Source of the DNA: Bin5 sp034422415
GTDB taxonomy: Bacteria; Chloroflexota; Anaerolineae; Caldilineales; Caldilineaceae
Assembly (NCBI GenBank): GCA_965202955.1
Contig: OZ241871.1
Location: 868,001 to 932,000 of the forward strand
Reading direction: 5' to 3'
DNA length: 64,000 nucleotides
The position numbers and the translations under genes were made by a program. Below, in pieces: positions 45,409 to 55,155 of the stretch (position 1 is the first letter of the stretch; every line of letters begins with the position of its first letter). Under the pieces are notes generated by a model, which saw only the letters and a program-made list of their open reading frames with translations, searched no databases and was not told the origin of the DNA.

Positions 45409-45441
45409 GCTACTTCGCCAACTCCGCGGCGCAGACGGCCA

Positions 45442-46821
<1,380 letters not shown>

Positions 46822-46848
46822 CTGCTTATCCTCTACGGACCGCCGGCC

Positions 46849-47826
46849 TCATTGGGCGCGGCGCGGCGGGCGCAACTCATCATCCCAATCGGTCCCGTCC
46901 TCTTCGTCCCCACCCATCCGGCCCAGCTGGCGCTGGACTTTGCGAAGATCGGTCTCGTGTTTCAACAGCACGCTCAGCGTCGTCTCCAGCGTCTTCCGGT
47001 CCAGGTTGTCGATGTTGAGCGTAACCAGCGCCTGCGCCCAGTCCAGCGTCTCGGAGATGCTCGGCAGCTTGCGCAGGTCCATCTGCCGCAGGCTCTGGAC
47101 GAGCTCGACCGCCTGCCGCGCCAACTCCGGCGCAAGATCGGGCACCTTCAGCCGCACGACGTTCAACTCCTGCTCCAACGAGGGATAGCCGATAAAGAGG
47201 TAGAGACAGCGCCGCTTGAGCGCCTCGCTCAGTTCGCGCGTGTTGTTGCTGGTCAGCACGACGATCGGCATATGATTGGCCGCCAGCGTGCCCAGTTCGG
47301 GTACGCTCACCTGAAAGTCGCTCAACACCTCCAGCAGAAAGGCCTCGAACTCGGCATCGGCGCGGTCGATCTCGTCGATCAGCAGAACGACCGGCGCGTC
47401 GCTGAGAATCGCCCGCAGCAGGGGACGCTGCAACAGGAATCGCATCGAAAAGAAGACGTCCTCCTCGTCGGTCAGCCGGTCGGCCGCCTCCGCCAGCGAA
47501 CTGGTTCCGGCCAGCGTTTCCTGCAGCTGATCGCGCAGCAGCTGCGTGTAGAGAAGCTGCTTGGCGTATTCCCACTCATAGAGAGCCTTCGTCTCGTCCA
47601 ACCCTTCGTAGCACTGCAGGCGGATGAGCGGACGGTCCAACGAGCCGGCAACCGCCTTGGCAAGCTCGGTCTTGCCGACGCCGGCCGGCCCCTCGGTGAG
47701 CAGCGGTTTGCCCAGCTGCTGCGCCAGGTAGACGGTCGTCGAGATTTCATCACCGGCGATGTACTGTTGCTGGCCGAGATCGTCTTTGGTCGTTTCGATC
47801 GACTGGAACGCACGGGTTGCACTCAT
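46849..47826 (-). CDS. MoxR/CoxD-like AAA+ ATPase
   Basis: A 325-residue AAA+ protein. Walker A is EGPAGVGKTELAKAV, Walker B is VVLLIDEIDRAD and sensor 1 is PIVVLTSNNTREL. It is the CoxD-like group, distinct from the MoxR at 3128-4075 (sensor ATQNP). The start ATG at 47826 is preferred to the longer frame from 47919, whose extra residues are basic and Cys-rich; CAGGAG lies about 12 nt upstream. It forms an operon with the vWA gene. Confidence 0.92.
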   Translation of the reverse strand: MSATRAFQSIETTKDDLGQQQYIAGDEISTTVYLAQQLGKPLLTEGPAGVGKTELAKAVAGSLDRPLIRLQCYEGLDETKALYEWEYAKQLLYTQLLRDQLQETLAGTSSLAEAADRLTDEEDVFFSMRFLLQRPLLRAILSDAPVVLLIDEIDRADAEFEAFLLEVLSDFQVSVPELGTLAANHMPIVVLTSNNTRELSEALKRRCLYLFIGYPSLEQELNVVRLKVPDLAPELARQAVELVQSLRQMDLRKLPSISETLDWAQALVTLNIDNLDRKTLETTLSVLLKHETDLRKVQRQLGRMGGDEEDGTDWDDELRPPRRAQ

Positions 47827-47927
47827 GTGGGCGTGAGGCTCCTGACGCTGACGTCGGTTACAGCCGGCGCCCGGCGGGGCGCACAGGCCGGCAACCGATC
47901 GGCGGGACGGAAACTTCATCCCTCCCT

Positions 47928-47956
47928 AGTGTATCTGACAGCCACGCGCTTGGCAA
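47928..47956 (-). promoter_or_regulatory. Promoter of the MoxR/vWA operon
   Basis: On the minus strand TTGCCA (47951-47956) and TACACT (47928-47933) are 17 bp apart, about 100 bp upstream of the MoxR ATG. The divergent gap 47827-48215 also holds the plus-strand promoter listed next. Confidence 0.45.
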
Positions 47957-48110
47957 GGCATTGGAATCGGGGGCCGCATCGCTGCCCCCGGCGCGGCGCA
48001 TTGCGAAATGGGCGCATGGTTTGACAGATCCGGGGCCTGCAAATATCCTTGTGCGCGTGGATGCGTCGAACTGCATGGGGACCGCGCCGCAATCGAACAA
48101 GAAAGGACAG

Positions 48111-48139
48111 TTGCACTATTTCCAGTATTTCAGTATATT
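48111..48139 (+). promoter_or_regulatory. Promoter of the M20 hydrolase gene
   Basis: TTGCAC (48111-48116) and TATATT (48134-48139) are 17 bp apart, about 77 bp upstream of the ATG at 48216. Confidence 0.5.
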
Positions 48140-48215
48140 CTCGCGACGCCGGCAACGACGCTGATCGGGACAACCGGCGACGCGTGCCGGCAGGCGATGC
48201 GAAAGGAGTTGGCGA

Positions 48216-49367
48216 ATGCTCGATACAGAGCGTCTGACAAGATTTGCGAGAGAGATTGTACGCATCCCCAGCCTGAGCGGCGAGGAAGCGCAGGTCGCCG
48301 GCCGCATCGAGGCCGAGATGAAAACGCTCGCGTTCGATAGCGTGTGGACGGACGGCGTCGGCAACGTAATCGGCGTGCTGGAAGGCGCGCAGCCCGGCCC
48401 CACCATCCTCTTTGACGCCCATACGGACACGGTCGGCGTCTCTCCAGGCGTGCCCTGGGCGTTGGACCCGTACAGCGGGCAGGTTACAGGGGAGTCGCTT
48501 CACGGGCGCGGCGCAGCCGACATGAAGGGCGCGCTGGCAGCCATGGTTTACGGCGTCAGCGCCCTCGACAAAGCCAGGCTGAGGGGCAAAGCAGTCGTCA
48601 GCGCATCGGTGATGGAGGAGGTGCTGGAGGGCGTGGCGCTGGAAAAGGTTATTGCTCAAACAGGCGCCGATTTCGTCGTCATTGGCGAAGCCTCGGAGCT
48701 GCAACTCGTGCGGGGCGGCCGCGGACGCGCCGAGATCCACCTGACCACGACGGGCCGGCCCTCCCATTCGTCAGCGCCCCAGATGGGCCGCAACGCCGTC
48801 CTGGACATGATGCGGGTCATCGCGGCCGTGGAGGATCTGGCCCTGGAGGAACACCCTCAGATGGGGCCGGCAATCTTCGCGCTGACCGATATCATCAGCG
48901 AACCCTACCCGGGCCATTCGGTCATCCCCAGCATCTGCCGCGTGACCTACGACCGGCGGCTGCTGCCCGGGGAGAGCGCGGCGAAGGTCCTGGCAGATAT
49001 CAGGCAGCGTCCGGATCTGGCCGACATCAGGCTGGATGCAGGGGTCGGGGTGGGGGAATATACCAGCTACACCGGCCACAGATTCAGAACCGAAAAGTTC
49101 TTTCCCGCCTGGCTGGCCGACGACGACGACCCGTTCGTGACCGGCTCGCTGGCCGCACTGCATGGCGCCGGCATCGAGGCCGGCCTGAACGCCTACCGCT
49201 TCTGCACCAATGCCGCGTTCAGCGCCGGCGTGGCCGGCATCCCGACAGTCGGCTTCGGCCCGGCCAGCGAGGCCGACGCGCACATCATCAACGAAAAGGT
49301 CAGTCTGGAAGAGCTGATCGCGGCGGCCCAAGGGTACAGGGCGATCGGCGAGAGCATCCTGACCTGA
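48216..49367 (+). CDS. M20-family metallohydrolase, YgeY-like
   Basis: A 383-residue di-zinc hydrolase of the ArgE/DapE/YgeY group. The metal ligands are visible in ILFDAHTDTVG, GRGAADMKGALAAM, SVMEEVLEG and, near the end, SEADAHIINEKV. The dimerisation domain has RPSHSSAPQMGRNAVLDM. The closest recognisable pattern is YgeY, a hydrolase often linked to selenium-dependent purine use, but no such genes are adjacent. It probably cleaves an N-acyl or carbamoyl amino acid. GAAAGGAG lies upstream of the ATG. Confidence 0.87.
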   Translation: MLDTERLTRFAREIVRIPSLSGEEAQVAGRIEAEMKTLAFDSVWTDGVGNVIGVLEGAQPGPTILFDAHTDTVGVSPGVPWALDPYSGQVTGESLHGRGAADMKGALAAMVYGVSALDKARLRGKAVVSASVMEEVLEGVALEKVIAQTGADFVVIGEASELQLVRGGRGRAEIHLTTTGRPSHSSAPQMGRNAVLDMMRVIAAVEDLALEEHPQMGPAIFALTDIISEPYPGHSVIPSICRVTYDRRLLPGESAAKVLADIRQRPDLADIRLDAGVGVGEYTSYTGHRFRTEKFFPAWLADDDDPFVTGSLAALHGAGIEAGLNAYRFCTNAAFSAGVAGIPTVGFGPASEADAHIINEKVSLEELIAAAQGYRAIGESILT

Positions 49368-49469
49368 CAGCCTGAACTTTCGAAGCCGGGCCGCATCGCT
49401 CGAACAGACAGATGACGTCCGTTTCGTGCTCCTGAGACCGGCTTCGGCATAGATTCCTGACCCGTTCAT

Positions 49470-50726
49470 ATGATTCAACCGGTTACAGTGACCCCCACCG
49501 AAGCGCGCCGGCTGGCCGTCAGCGCCCAAAGGCTGACCGCGCCGCGCCCGCCGGCCACCAAAGAGGGCATCATCGAGCTCTTGCGGCAGATCAACTGCCT
49601 GCAGATCGATCCGATTCGGGCCGTGGAGCGCACACAGCTGCTCGTTCTCTGGAGCCGCATCGGGAAGTTCGATCCATCCCTGCTGGATGAGCTCCAGGAA
49701 GAACGCCTCATCATCGAAGGCGAGGCGCACCGCGCCTCCTTCGTCCTGACCGAAGACTATCCCCTCCTGCGGCGATGGATTGGGAGCAATTTCGGGAGCA
49801 AGGCGGCGTGGGTGAAGCGGGTGCGAGCGTGGATGGCGGCCAACGAGTCCCTGCACAAGCAGATCATCGGGAAGCTCCGGTCCGAAGGGCCCTTGCCTTC
49901 AGCGGCGTTCGACCATCTGGAGGCCGCCCCCCCGTTCTCTTCCACCTGGTTCAGCGGCAAGCCGGCCACGCTGATGCTCGGCCTGCTGGAACAGCTTGGC
50001 ACGGTGATCTGCGTCAGCCGGCGGAGCAACCGGAAGCTGTGGCATCTGCGCAGCTCGTGGCTGCCGGAGTGGGCCGACAGAGAGCCGCCGGCCGAGGAGG
50101 AGGTCGTGGCCCTTGCATGCCAGCGCGCGCTGAAGGCGCTCGGCATCGCAAGCCAGCGACAGATCTCCCGCCACTTCACTCGCAACAGATACCCCAAACT
50201 GCGCCAGCGGCTGGCCGACCTGGTCGCCGGGGAGGCCGTGCTGCCGGCCCGGATTGTCGACGAAGAGGGACCCTGGGAAGAGGCGTGGTATCTCCACCGC
50301 GACTCCTTGCCGCTGCTGGAGACCGTTCGCGCCGGGGCGTGGAAGGGGCCCACCGTCTTTCTTTCACCGTTCGACAATCTCATCTGTGACCGCGAGCGAA
50401 CGGAGACGCTCTTCGACTTCCACTACCGCATCGAAATCTATGTGCCCAAAGCGAAGCGCCAGCACGGTTACTATGTGCTGCCGCTCCTGCACGGAGACCG
50501 GTTCATCGGCCGGATGGATTCCCAGATCGACCGCAAGACGGGGCGCTACCGCATCCACGCCATCTACCAGGAAGAGGACGCGCCTGAGGACGCCGAGGCG
50601 CGTGCTGCCGCGGCGGAGTCGCTGCTGGAACTGGCGCAGTTCATCGGCGCCAAACGGATCGAACTCGGAGAAAGGGTTCCGGGCAACTGGCGCAAGGCAT
50701 TCGAGGAGGTCACAGACCGCTTATGA
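49470..50726 (+). CDS. YcaQ/AlkZ-family DNA glycosylase (HTH_42 protein)
   Basis: A 418-residue protein of the winged-helix HTH_42 family. The N-terminus has TPTEARRLAVSAQRLTAPRP, and the catalytic loop reads NCLQIDPI. That is a QxD motif, as in E. coli YcaQ, rather than the QxQ of AlkZ. Other family patches are RIGKFDPSLLDEL and LSPFDNLICDRERTETLFDF followed by YRIEIYVPKAKRQHGYYVLP. These enzymes unhook bulky or interstrand cross-linked bases. The stop overlaps the start of the transporter gene by 4 bp (ATGA), an unexpected coupling with a membrane transporter. Confidence 0.9.
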   Translation: MIQPVTVTPTEARRLAVSAQRLTAPRPPATKEGIIELLRQINCLQIDPIRAVERTQLLVLWSRIGKFDPSLLDELQEERLIIEGEAHRASFVLTEDYPLLRRWIGSNFGSKAAWVKRVRAWMAANESLHKQIIGKLRSEGPLPSAAFDHLEAAPPFSSTWFSGKPATLMLGLLEQLGTVICVSRRSNRKLWHLRSSWLPEWADREPPAEEEVVALACQRALKALGIASQRQISRHFTRNRYPKLRQRLADLVAGEAVLPARIVDEEGPWEEAWYLHRDSLPLLETVRAGAWKGPTVFLSPFDNLICDRERTETLFDFHYRIEIYVPKAKRQHGYYVLPLLHGDRFIGRMDSQIDRKTGRYRIHAIYQEEDAPEDAEARAAAAESLLELAQFIGAKRIELGERVPGNWRKAFEEVTDRL

Positions 50727-52936
50727 CCGCGTCTGCACAGGCGGCTGCGCGTCAGAGACAGAGCGCGTCGGCCCGCTTCGGCACCTTTGGCGGCGTTTTC
50801 ACGCCGAATGTGCTCACGATCCTGGGCCTCATCCTCTTCCTGCGCACCGGCTGGGTCGTGGGACAGGCCGGGCTGCTCGGCGCGCTGCTGATCGTCGCCA
50901 TCGCCAACTCGATCAGCTTCCTGACCGGCCTGTCGCTGTCGGCCATCGCCACCTCGATGAACGTGCGCGCCGGCGGCAAATATTACCTGATTTCGCGCAC
51001 CCTCGGCCGCGAAATCGGCGGCGCAATCGGCGTCCCGCTCTATCTTTCGCAGGCGATCTCGGTGGCCTTCTACATCATCGGCTTCACCGAATCGCTTGAG
51101 GGCATCGCCTTTGTCAGCCAGGTCGATCCCCGCCTGCTCGCCACCCTGATTGCGGTTCTCTTCGGCGCCGTCGCCTTCATCGGCGCGGATTTCGCGATCA
51201 AGATACAGTACTTCATCCTGGCGGCGTTGCTGGCGGCTCTCCTCTCCTTCTTCAGCGGCGGCTGGGGCGCGATTCAGGCGCCGACACTCGGTTCCGCCTA
51301 CAGCGAGGGCATGAGTTTCTGGAGCGTCTTCGCCGTCTTTTTCCCCGCGGTTACAGGCATCGCGGTCGGCGCCAGCATGTCGGGCGACCTCAAGGACCCG
51401 GGCCGCAGCATCCACAAAGGGACGATCTACTCGGTCCTCTTCACAGCTTCGATCTACTTCATCTCGGTCCTGTGGATCTCGTTGCACGGCACGCCGGATG
51501 AGCTGAAGAGCAATACACTGATCATGCGGGACATCTCCATCTTCCCGCCCCTGATTATGACCGGCGTGTGGGCGGCTACGCTCTCCTCCGCGCTGGGCAG
51601 CATCGTGGCTGCGCCGCGCACGCTGCAGGCGATGGCGAGCGACGGCATTGTGCCGCGCGTGCTCGGCTCCCGCCTGGGCAGCCGGACCGAACCGCGCCTG
51701 GGCGTTCTCATCAGCACGGGCATCGCGTTCGCGGTCATCTGGGCCGGCGACCTCAACGTGGTGGCGCCGATCATCACGATGTTTTTCCTCAACACATACG
51801 GCATGACCAACCTGGTGGCGGGCATCGAGAAGCTGGTGGGCAACCCGAGCTTCCGGCCGCGGGCCAAGATCCATCCCGGCCTCTCCCTGCTGGGCGCGGC
51901 CGGCTGCTACGGCGCGATGTTCGTGATCAACCCGCTGGCGACCATCGTCGCCATTCTGATCAGCTACGGCATCTACTTCTACCTGGAACGCCGCTCGACC
52001 ATCCGCACATGGGGCGACGTGCGCAACGGGATCTGGTTTTCGCTGGCGCGGCAATCACTCCTGAACCTGGAGCGCTCGGTCTACCATGCCAAGAACTGGC
52101 GTCCCAACATCCTCGTCTTCACCGGCCAGCCCCACAATCGCGCGCCGCTGGTCGAGGTCGCCGACTGGCTCAGCCGCGGCTATGGCATCGTCTCCTTCTA
52201 TCAGCTGCTGGTGGGGGATATCGACAAACTGGCGGAACGACGGCTGCGCAGCGTGGCGCGGCGGCAGATTCGCGCCTTCATTCTCGAGCAGAACATGTCG
52301 GCCTTCGCCGAAGCCGACATTGTGGACAGCTTTTACTCGGGCGCGGTGACCGTCTGCCAGTCCCATGGCGTGGGCGGCCTTGAGCCGAACACGGTGCTGA
52401 TGGGATGGAGCGATACGGAGGGCGGGCGCGCGCTATCCTTGCGGCTGCTTTCGACGCTGTACGACCTGGACAAATCGGTCCTCTACCTGCGGCACGACGA
52501 GAAACGGGGCTTCGGCAAGCGCAAGGTCATCGACGTCTGGTGGCGGGGCCACACCCGCAACGGCGACCTGATGCTTCTGCTGGCCCATATCATCTCCCAG
52601 AATCCGACATGGGAAGGCGCATCGATTCGCCTGCTGCAGATATTGCAGCGCGGGGAGGGTCGCGAACAGACCGAAGCCCATCTGCGCGCCCTCCTCGACA
52701 GGGTACGGGTCGCCGCCGAACCAATCGCGGTCGTCGTGCCGCAAGGGCAGCCGTTCCCGGAGACGGTGAGAGTCTGGAGCAGGGATACCGACCTGACCCT
52801 GCTGGGCATGAACCGCCCGGACGCCGATGCACGCGAACAGTACGGCAGCCAGCTCAACGACTGGATCAGCGCCGTCGGAACCGTTCTGCTGATTCACAGC
52901 GGGCAGACCGAGGAACTGCTGGAACCGAGCGACTGA
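50723..52936 (+). CDS. APC-superfamily transporter, SLC12 (Na-K-Cl cotransporter)-like
   Basis: A 737-residue protein. About 12 membrane helices fill residues 20-455, starting GVFTPNVLTILGLILFLRTG, a motif of cation-chloride cotransporters. MNVRAGGKYYLISRTLGREI, and the helix-6 region FAVFFPAVTGIAVGASMSGD support this group. The remaining 280 residues form a soluble alpha/beta C-terminal domain (RPNILVFTGQPHNRAPLVEV and SQNPTWEGASIRLLQIL), as in SLC12 proteins. The transported ion or amino acid is not determinable. It overlaps the glycosylase stop by 4 bp. Confidence 0.87.
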   Translation: MTASAQAAARQRQSASARFGTFGGVFTPNVLTILGLILFLRTGWVVGQAGLLGALLIVAIANSISFLTGLSLSAIATSMNVRAGGKYYLISRTLGREIGGAIGVPLYLSQAISVAFYIIGFTESLEGIAFVSQVDPRLLATLIAVLFGAVAFIGADFAIKIQYFILAALLAALLSFFSGGWGAIQAPTLGSAYSEGMSFWSVFAVFFPAVTGIAVGASMSGDLKDPGRSIHKGTIYSVLFTASIYFISVLWISLHGTPDELKSNTLIMRDISIFPPLIMTGVWAATLSSALGSIVAAPRTLQAMASDGIVPRVLGSRLGSRTEPRLGVLISTGIAFAVIWAGDLNVVAPIITMFFLNTYGMTNLVAGIEKLVGNPSFRPRAKIHPGLSLLGAAGCYGAMFVINPLATIVAILISYGIYFYLERRSTIRTWGDVRNGIWFSLARQSLLNLERSVYHAKNWRPNILVFTGQPHNRAPLVEVADWLSRGYGIVSFYQLLVGDIDKLAERRLRSVARRQIRAFILEQNMSAFAEADIVDSFYSGAVTVCQSHGVGGLEPNTVLMGWSDTEGGRALSLRLLSTLYDLDKSVLYLRHDEKRGFGKRKVIDVWWRGHTRNGDLMLLLAHIISQNPTWEGASIRLLQILQRGEGREQTEAHLRALLDRVRVAAEPIAVVVPQGQPFPETVRVWSRDTDLTLLGMNRPDADAREQYGSQLNDWISAVGTVLLIHSGQTEELLEPSD

Positions 52937-53071
52937 GCCGCGCCGGCGCCGGACGCGCATTCTCCGTATCCGGCGTTGCGCAGGGGCAGACGCGCTGCCC
53001 GCATCGGAGCGGCAGTGGCCTGATCCGGCAACTGTCATTCCGTTTTGGGCTGTGCTATACTTGACACAGCC

Positions 53072-53099
53072 GAGGAGAGAGAGCGCTCTCTCCTCTTTT
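53072..53099 (+). terminator. Strong hairpin with T-tract upstream of the aldolase gene
   Basis: GAGGAGAGAG (53072-53081) and CTCTCTCCTC (53086-53095) form a perfect 10-bp stem with an AGCG loop, followed by TTTT (53096-53099). It lies 135 bp after the transporter stop and 72 bp before the aldolase start. A TATACT at 53056-53061 just before it, with TGTCAT 17 bp further up, might be a promoter. In that case the hairpin would sit at the very 5' end of the aldolase mRNA. Confidence 0.65.
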
Positions 53100-53171
53100 C
53101 CTACCTCCGGCACAGGCTGACATACGCTTCGGCGGACCGTCAGCGCGCCAACCCAACTGGAGAAACCCGCA

Positions 53172-53957
53172 ATGCGCGCGAATATCCTTCGCAGCCTGCT
53201 CGATCAGGGCAAACCGACGGTGGCGACACACATCCATACCGTATGGCCGAACGTCGTCGAGGTCCTGGGCCACACAGGGCTCTATGACTACGTGGAGTTT
53301 GTGGCCGAGTACGGCACCTACTCGCTACACGACCTGGACAACATCTGCCGCGCGGCCGAACTGCACAACCTGGGCTCGATGATCAAGATCGACTGGGCCA
53401 ACAACGAATACATCGCGCAGAGGGCGGTCGGCTCCGGGTTCAACAGCGTACTCTTCTCGGACGTGCGCTCGGCCCAGGGCGCGCGCGACTGTGTCGGCTA
53501 CGTGCGGGCCGACTCGCCGCAGACGGGCGGCACCTACGGTGTCGCCACCCGCCGCTTCTCCTACATGGGATACGGCGGCGACGAGGCCTACGTGGAGGCG
53601 CTCGACAGGATTGTGGTCGCATTCATGCTGGAAAAGAAGCCGGCGCTGGATGAACTGGACGAGATCCTGGCCGTGGACGGGGTGGAGATGCTGCAATGGG
53701 GTCCGTCCGACTTCTCGATGAGTATCGGCGTTTCGCCAAAGAGCAAGGACGCGCGCGTGCAGGCGGGAGAGAAGCGGGTCATCGAGGCCTGCCTGGCGGC
53801 AGGCGTTATTCCGCGCATCGAAATCAACACGGCAGACGAGGCCAAGCAGTACCTGGACATGGGCGCGCGCCACTTCTGCATCGGCACAGAGATCGCGATC
53901 CTACATCAGTTCTGGCAGAAGGAGGGAGAGGCGATGCGGCGGGCGCTGGACGGGTGA
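53172..53957 (+). CDS. HpcH/HpaI aldolase family protein
   Basis: A 261-residue class II aldolase/citrate-lyase-type TIM barrel. Typical patches are TVATHIHTVWPNVVEVLGHT, FVAEYGTYSLHDLDNICRAA, IKIDWANNEYIAQRAVGSGF and EMLQWGPSDFSMSIG. The metal-binding Glu is probably in AFMLEKKPALDELD. Such enzymes cleave 2-keto-3-deoxy or 4-hydroxy-2-oxo acids to pyruvate and an aldehyde. No sugar-acid genes are adjacent. It converges with pheS, and the two stops are 53 bp apart. Confidence 0.88.
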   Translation: MRANILRSLLDQGKPTVATHIHTVWPNVVEVLGHTGLYDYVEFVAEYGTYSLHDLDNICRAAELHNLGSMIKIDWANNEYIAQRAVGSGFNSVLFSDVRSAQGARDCVGYVRADSPQTGGTYGVATRRFSYMGYGGDEAYVEALDRIVVAFMLEKKPALDELDEILAVDGVEMLQWGPSDFSMSIGVSPKSKDARVQAGEKRVIEACLAAGVIPRIEINTADEAKQYLDMGARHFCIGTEIAILHQFWQKEGEAMRRALDG

Positions 53958-54010
53958 CGGTTGGCGCAGCGGCCAGCAACCGGCCGGCGCCGGGTTGGCT
54001 GGCCGCCGGC

Positions 54011-55036
54011 TCATCCGACCCGCTCAAGAAAGCGCACGTCGTTGGTGAAGAAGTAGCGGATGTCGTCGATGCCGTATTTGAGCATCGCGATCCGCTCCGG
54101 CCCCATGCCGAAGGCGAATCCGCTGAAGACGGAAGGGTCGTAGCCGCCGTTTTGCAGCACAACCGGATGCACCATCCCCGCGCCTAAGATCTCCAGCCAG
54201 CCGGTCTGTTTGCAGATGCGGCAACCCCTGCCCCCGCACAGAACACAGCCGGCGTCGACCTCGACGCTCGGCTCGGTGAAGGGGAAATAGCTCTTGCGGA
54301 AACGGAGCCTGCGCCCCTCGCCGAACATCTGGTTGGCGAAGTTCACGAGCGTTCCCTTGAGGTCGCTGAAGGTGACGTTGCGGCCGACGACCAACCCCTC
54401 GACCTGGTGGAACATCATGTCGTAACGGGCGCTCACGTCCTCATGGCGGTAGCATTTGCCCGGCAGTATCACCCGGATCGGCTGCGGGCAGTAGTCGCGC
54501 ATGGCGTGGATCTGGCCGGGGCTGGTGTGGGTGCGCAGGATCACGCCCGGCGTGGTTGTGTAAAAGGTATCCCACATATCACGCGCGGGATGGCCTTCAG
54601 GGATGTTCAACAGGCCGAAGTTGTTCTCGTCCGTCTCGACCTCAGGCGAGTCGTAGACCTGGAAGCCCATCTGCCCGAAGATCTGCGCGATCTCTCGCAG
54701 CGTCTGGTTGCTGGGATGGATCCTGCCCAGGGCCGGCCTGCGCCCCGGCAGGGTTACGTCGACGCCCTCGGCGGCGAGCGACCGCTCCATCTCCTGCTGG
54801 CGGATCGCGTCCTGGCGCGTGTGCAGGGCAGCTTCCAGCTCGTTTTTGAGCGCGTTTCCAGCCCGACCGGCCTCAGGGCGTTCCTCCCGCGGCAGCTGGT
54901 TCAGCCCGCGCAGGAAGCCGGTAACGGCGCCGTTGCGCCCCAGATAGTCCCGGTACCATGCCTCCGTCGCTTCCAGCGTCGCGGCCGCAGCCAACTCCTC
55001 CTGCGCACGGCTTCGCAGTTCGTCAAGCGCCTGCAT
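54011..55036 (-). CDS. pheS: Phenylalanine--tRNA ligase alpha subunit
   Basis: A 341-residue class II tRNA synthetase subunit. Core motifs are GRIHPSNQTLREIAQIFGQM, LLRTHTSPGQIHAM-like ILRTHTSPGQIHAMRDY, the Cys pattern CVLCGGRGCRICKQTGW and motif 3 GFAFGMGPERIAMLKYGIDD. The N-terminal coiled coil that binds tRNA is present. ATG at 55036 follows AGGA by six bases; the longer frame from 55105 is the readthrough of a palindromic repeat. pheT, which normally follows, is not here: the next gene is convergent. Confidence 0.96.
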   Translation of the reverse strand: MQALDELRSRAQEELAAAATLEATEAWYRDYLGRNGAVTGFLRGLNQLPREERPEAGRAGNALKNELEAALHTRQDAIRQQEMERSLAAEGVDVTLPGRRPALGRIHPSNQTLREIAQIFGQMGFQVYDSPEVETDENNFGLLNIPEGHPARDMWDTFYTTTPGVILRTHTSPGQIHAMRDYCPQPIRVILPGKCYRHEDVSARYDMMFHQVEGLVVGRNVTFSDLKGTLVNFANQMFGEGRRLRFRKSYFPFTEPSVEVDAGCVLCGGRGCRICKQTGWLEILGAGMVHPVVLQNGGYDPSVFSGFAFGMGPERIAMLKYGIDDIRYFFTNDVRFLERVG

Positions 55037-55077
55037 AGGTCTTCCTGCACTTTCTTTGGAGAGAAATATTCCACGAA

Positions 55078-55100
55078 GGGCGCCCACAAGGGGCGCCCCT
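55078..55100. repeat. REP-like palindromic element upstream of pheS
   Basis: GGGCGCCC (55078-55085) and AGGGGCGCCCCT (55089-55100, a perfect 12-bp palindrome) lie in tandem, separated by ACA, 40 bp upstream of the pheS start. The translated forms (GAPLVGALRG, GAHKGRPY) are a familiar dispersed repeat in several genomes. A TTGACA on the minus strand just upstream is separated by it from pheS, so it may have been inserted into the pheS promoter. Confidence 0.55.
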
Positions 55101-55155
55101 ACCATTTGTCAACTGTTTTCGGCCAAAAAACCGATTTTCACAGGAAAAGGCATAG

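Noticed and set aside
50564..52054. A 496-codon minus-strand open frame over the transporter gene
   Set aside because: Its charged, low-complexity translation is the antisense of membrane helices.
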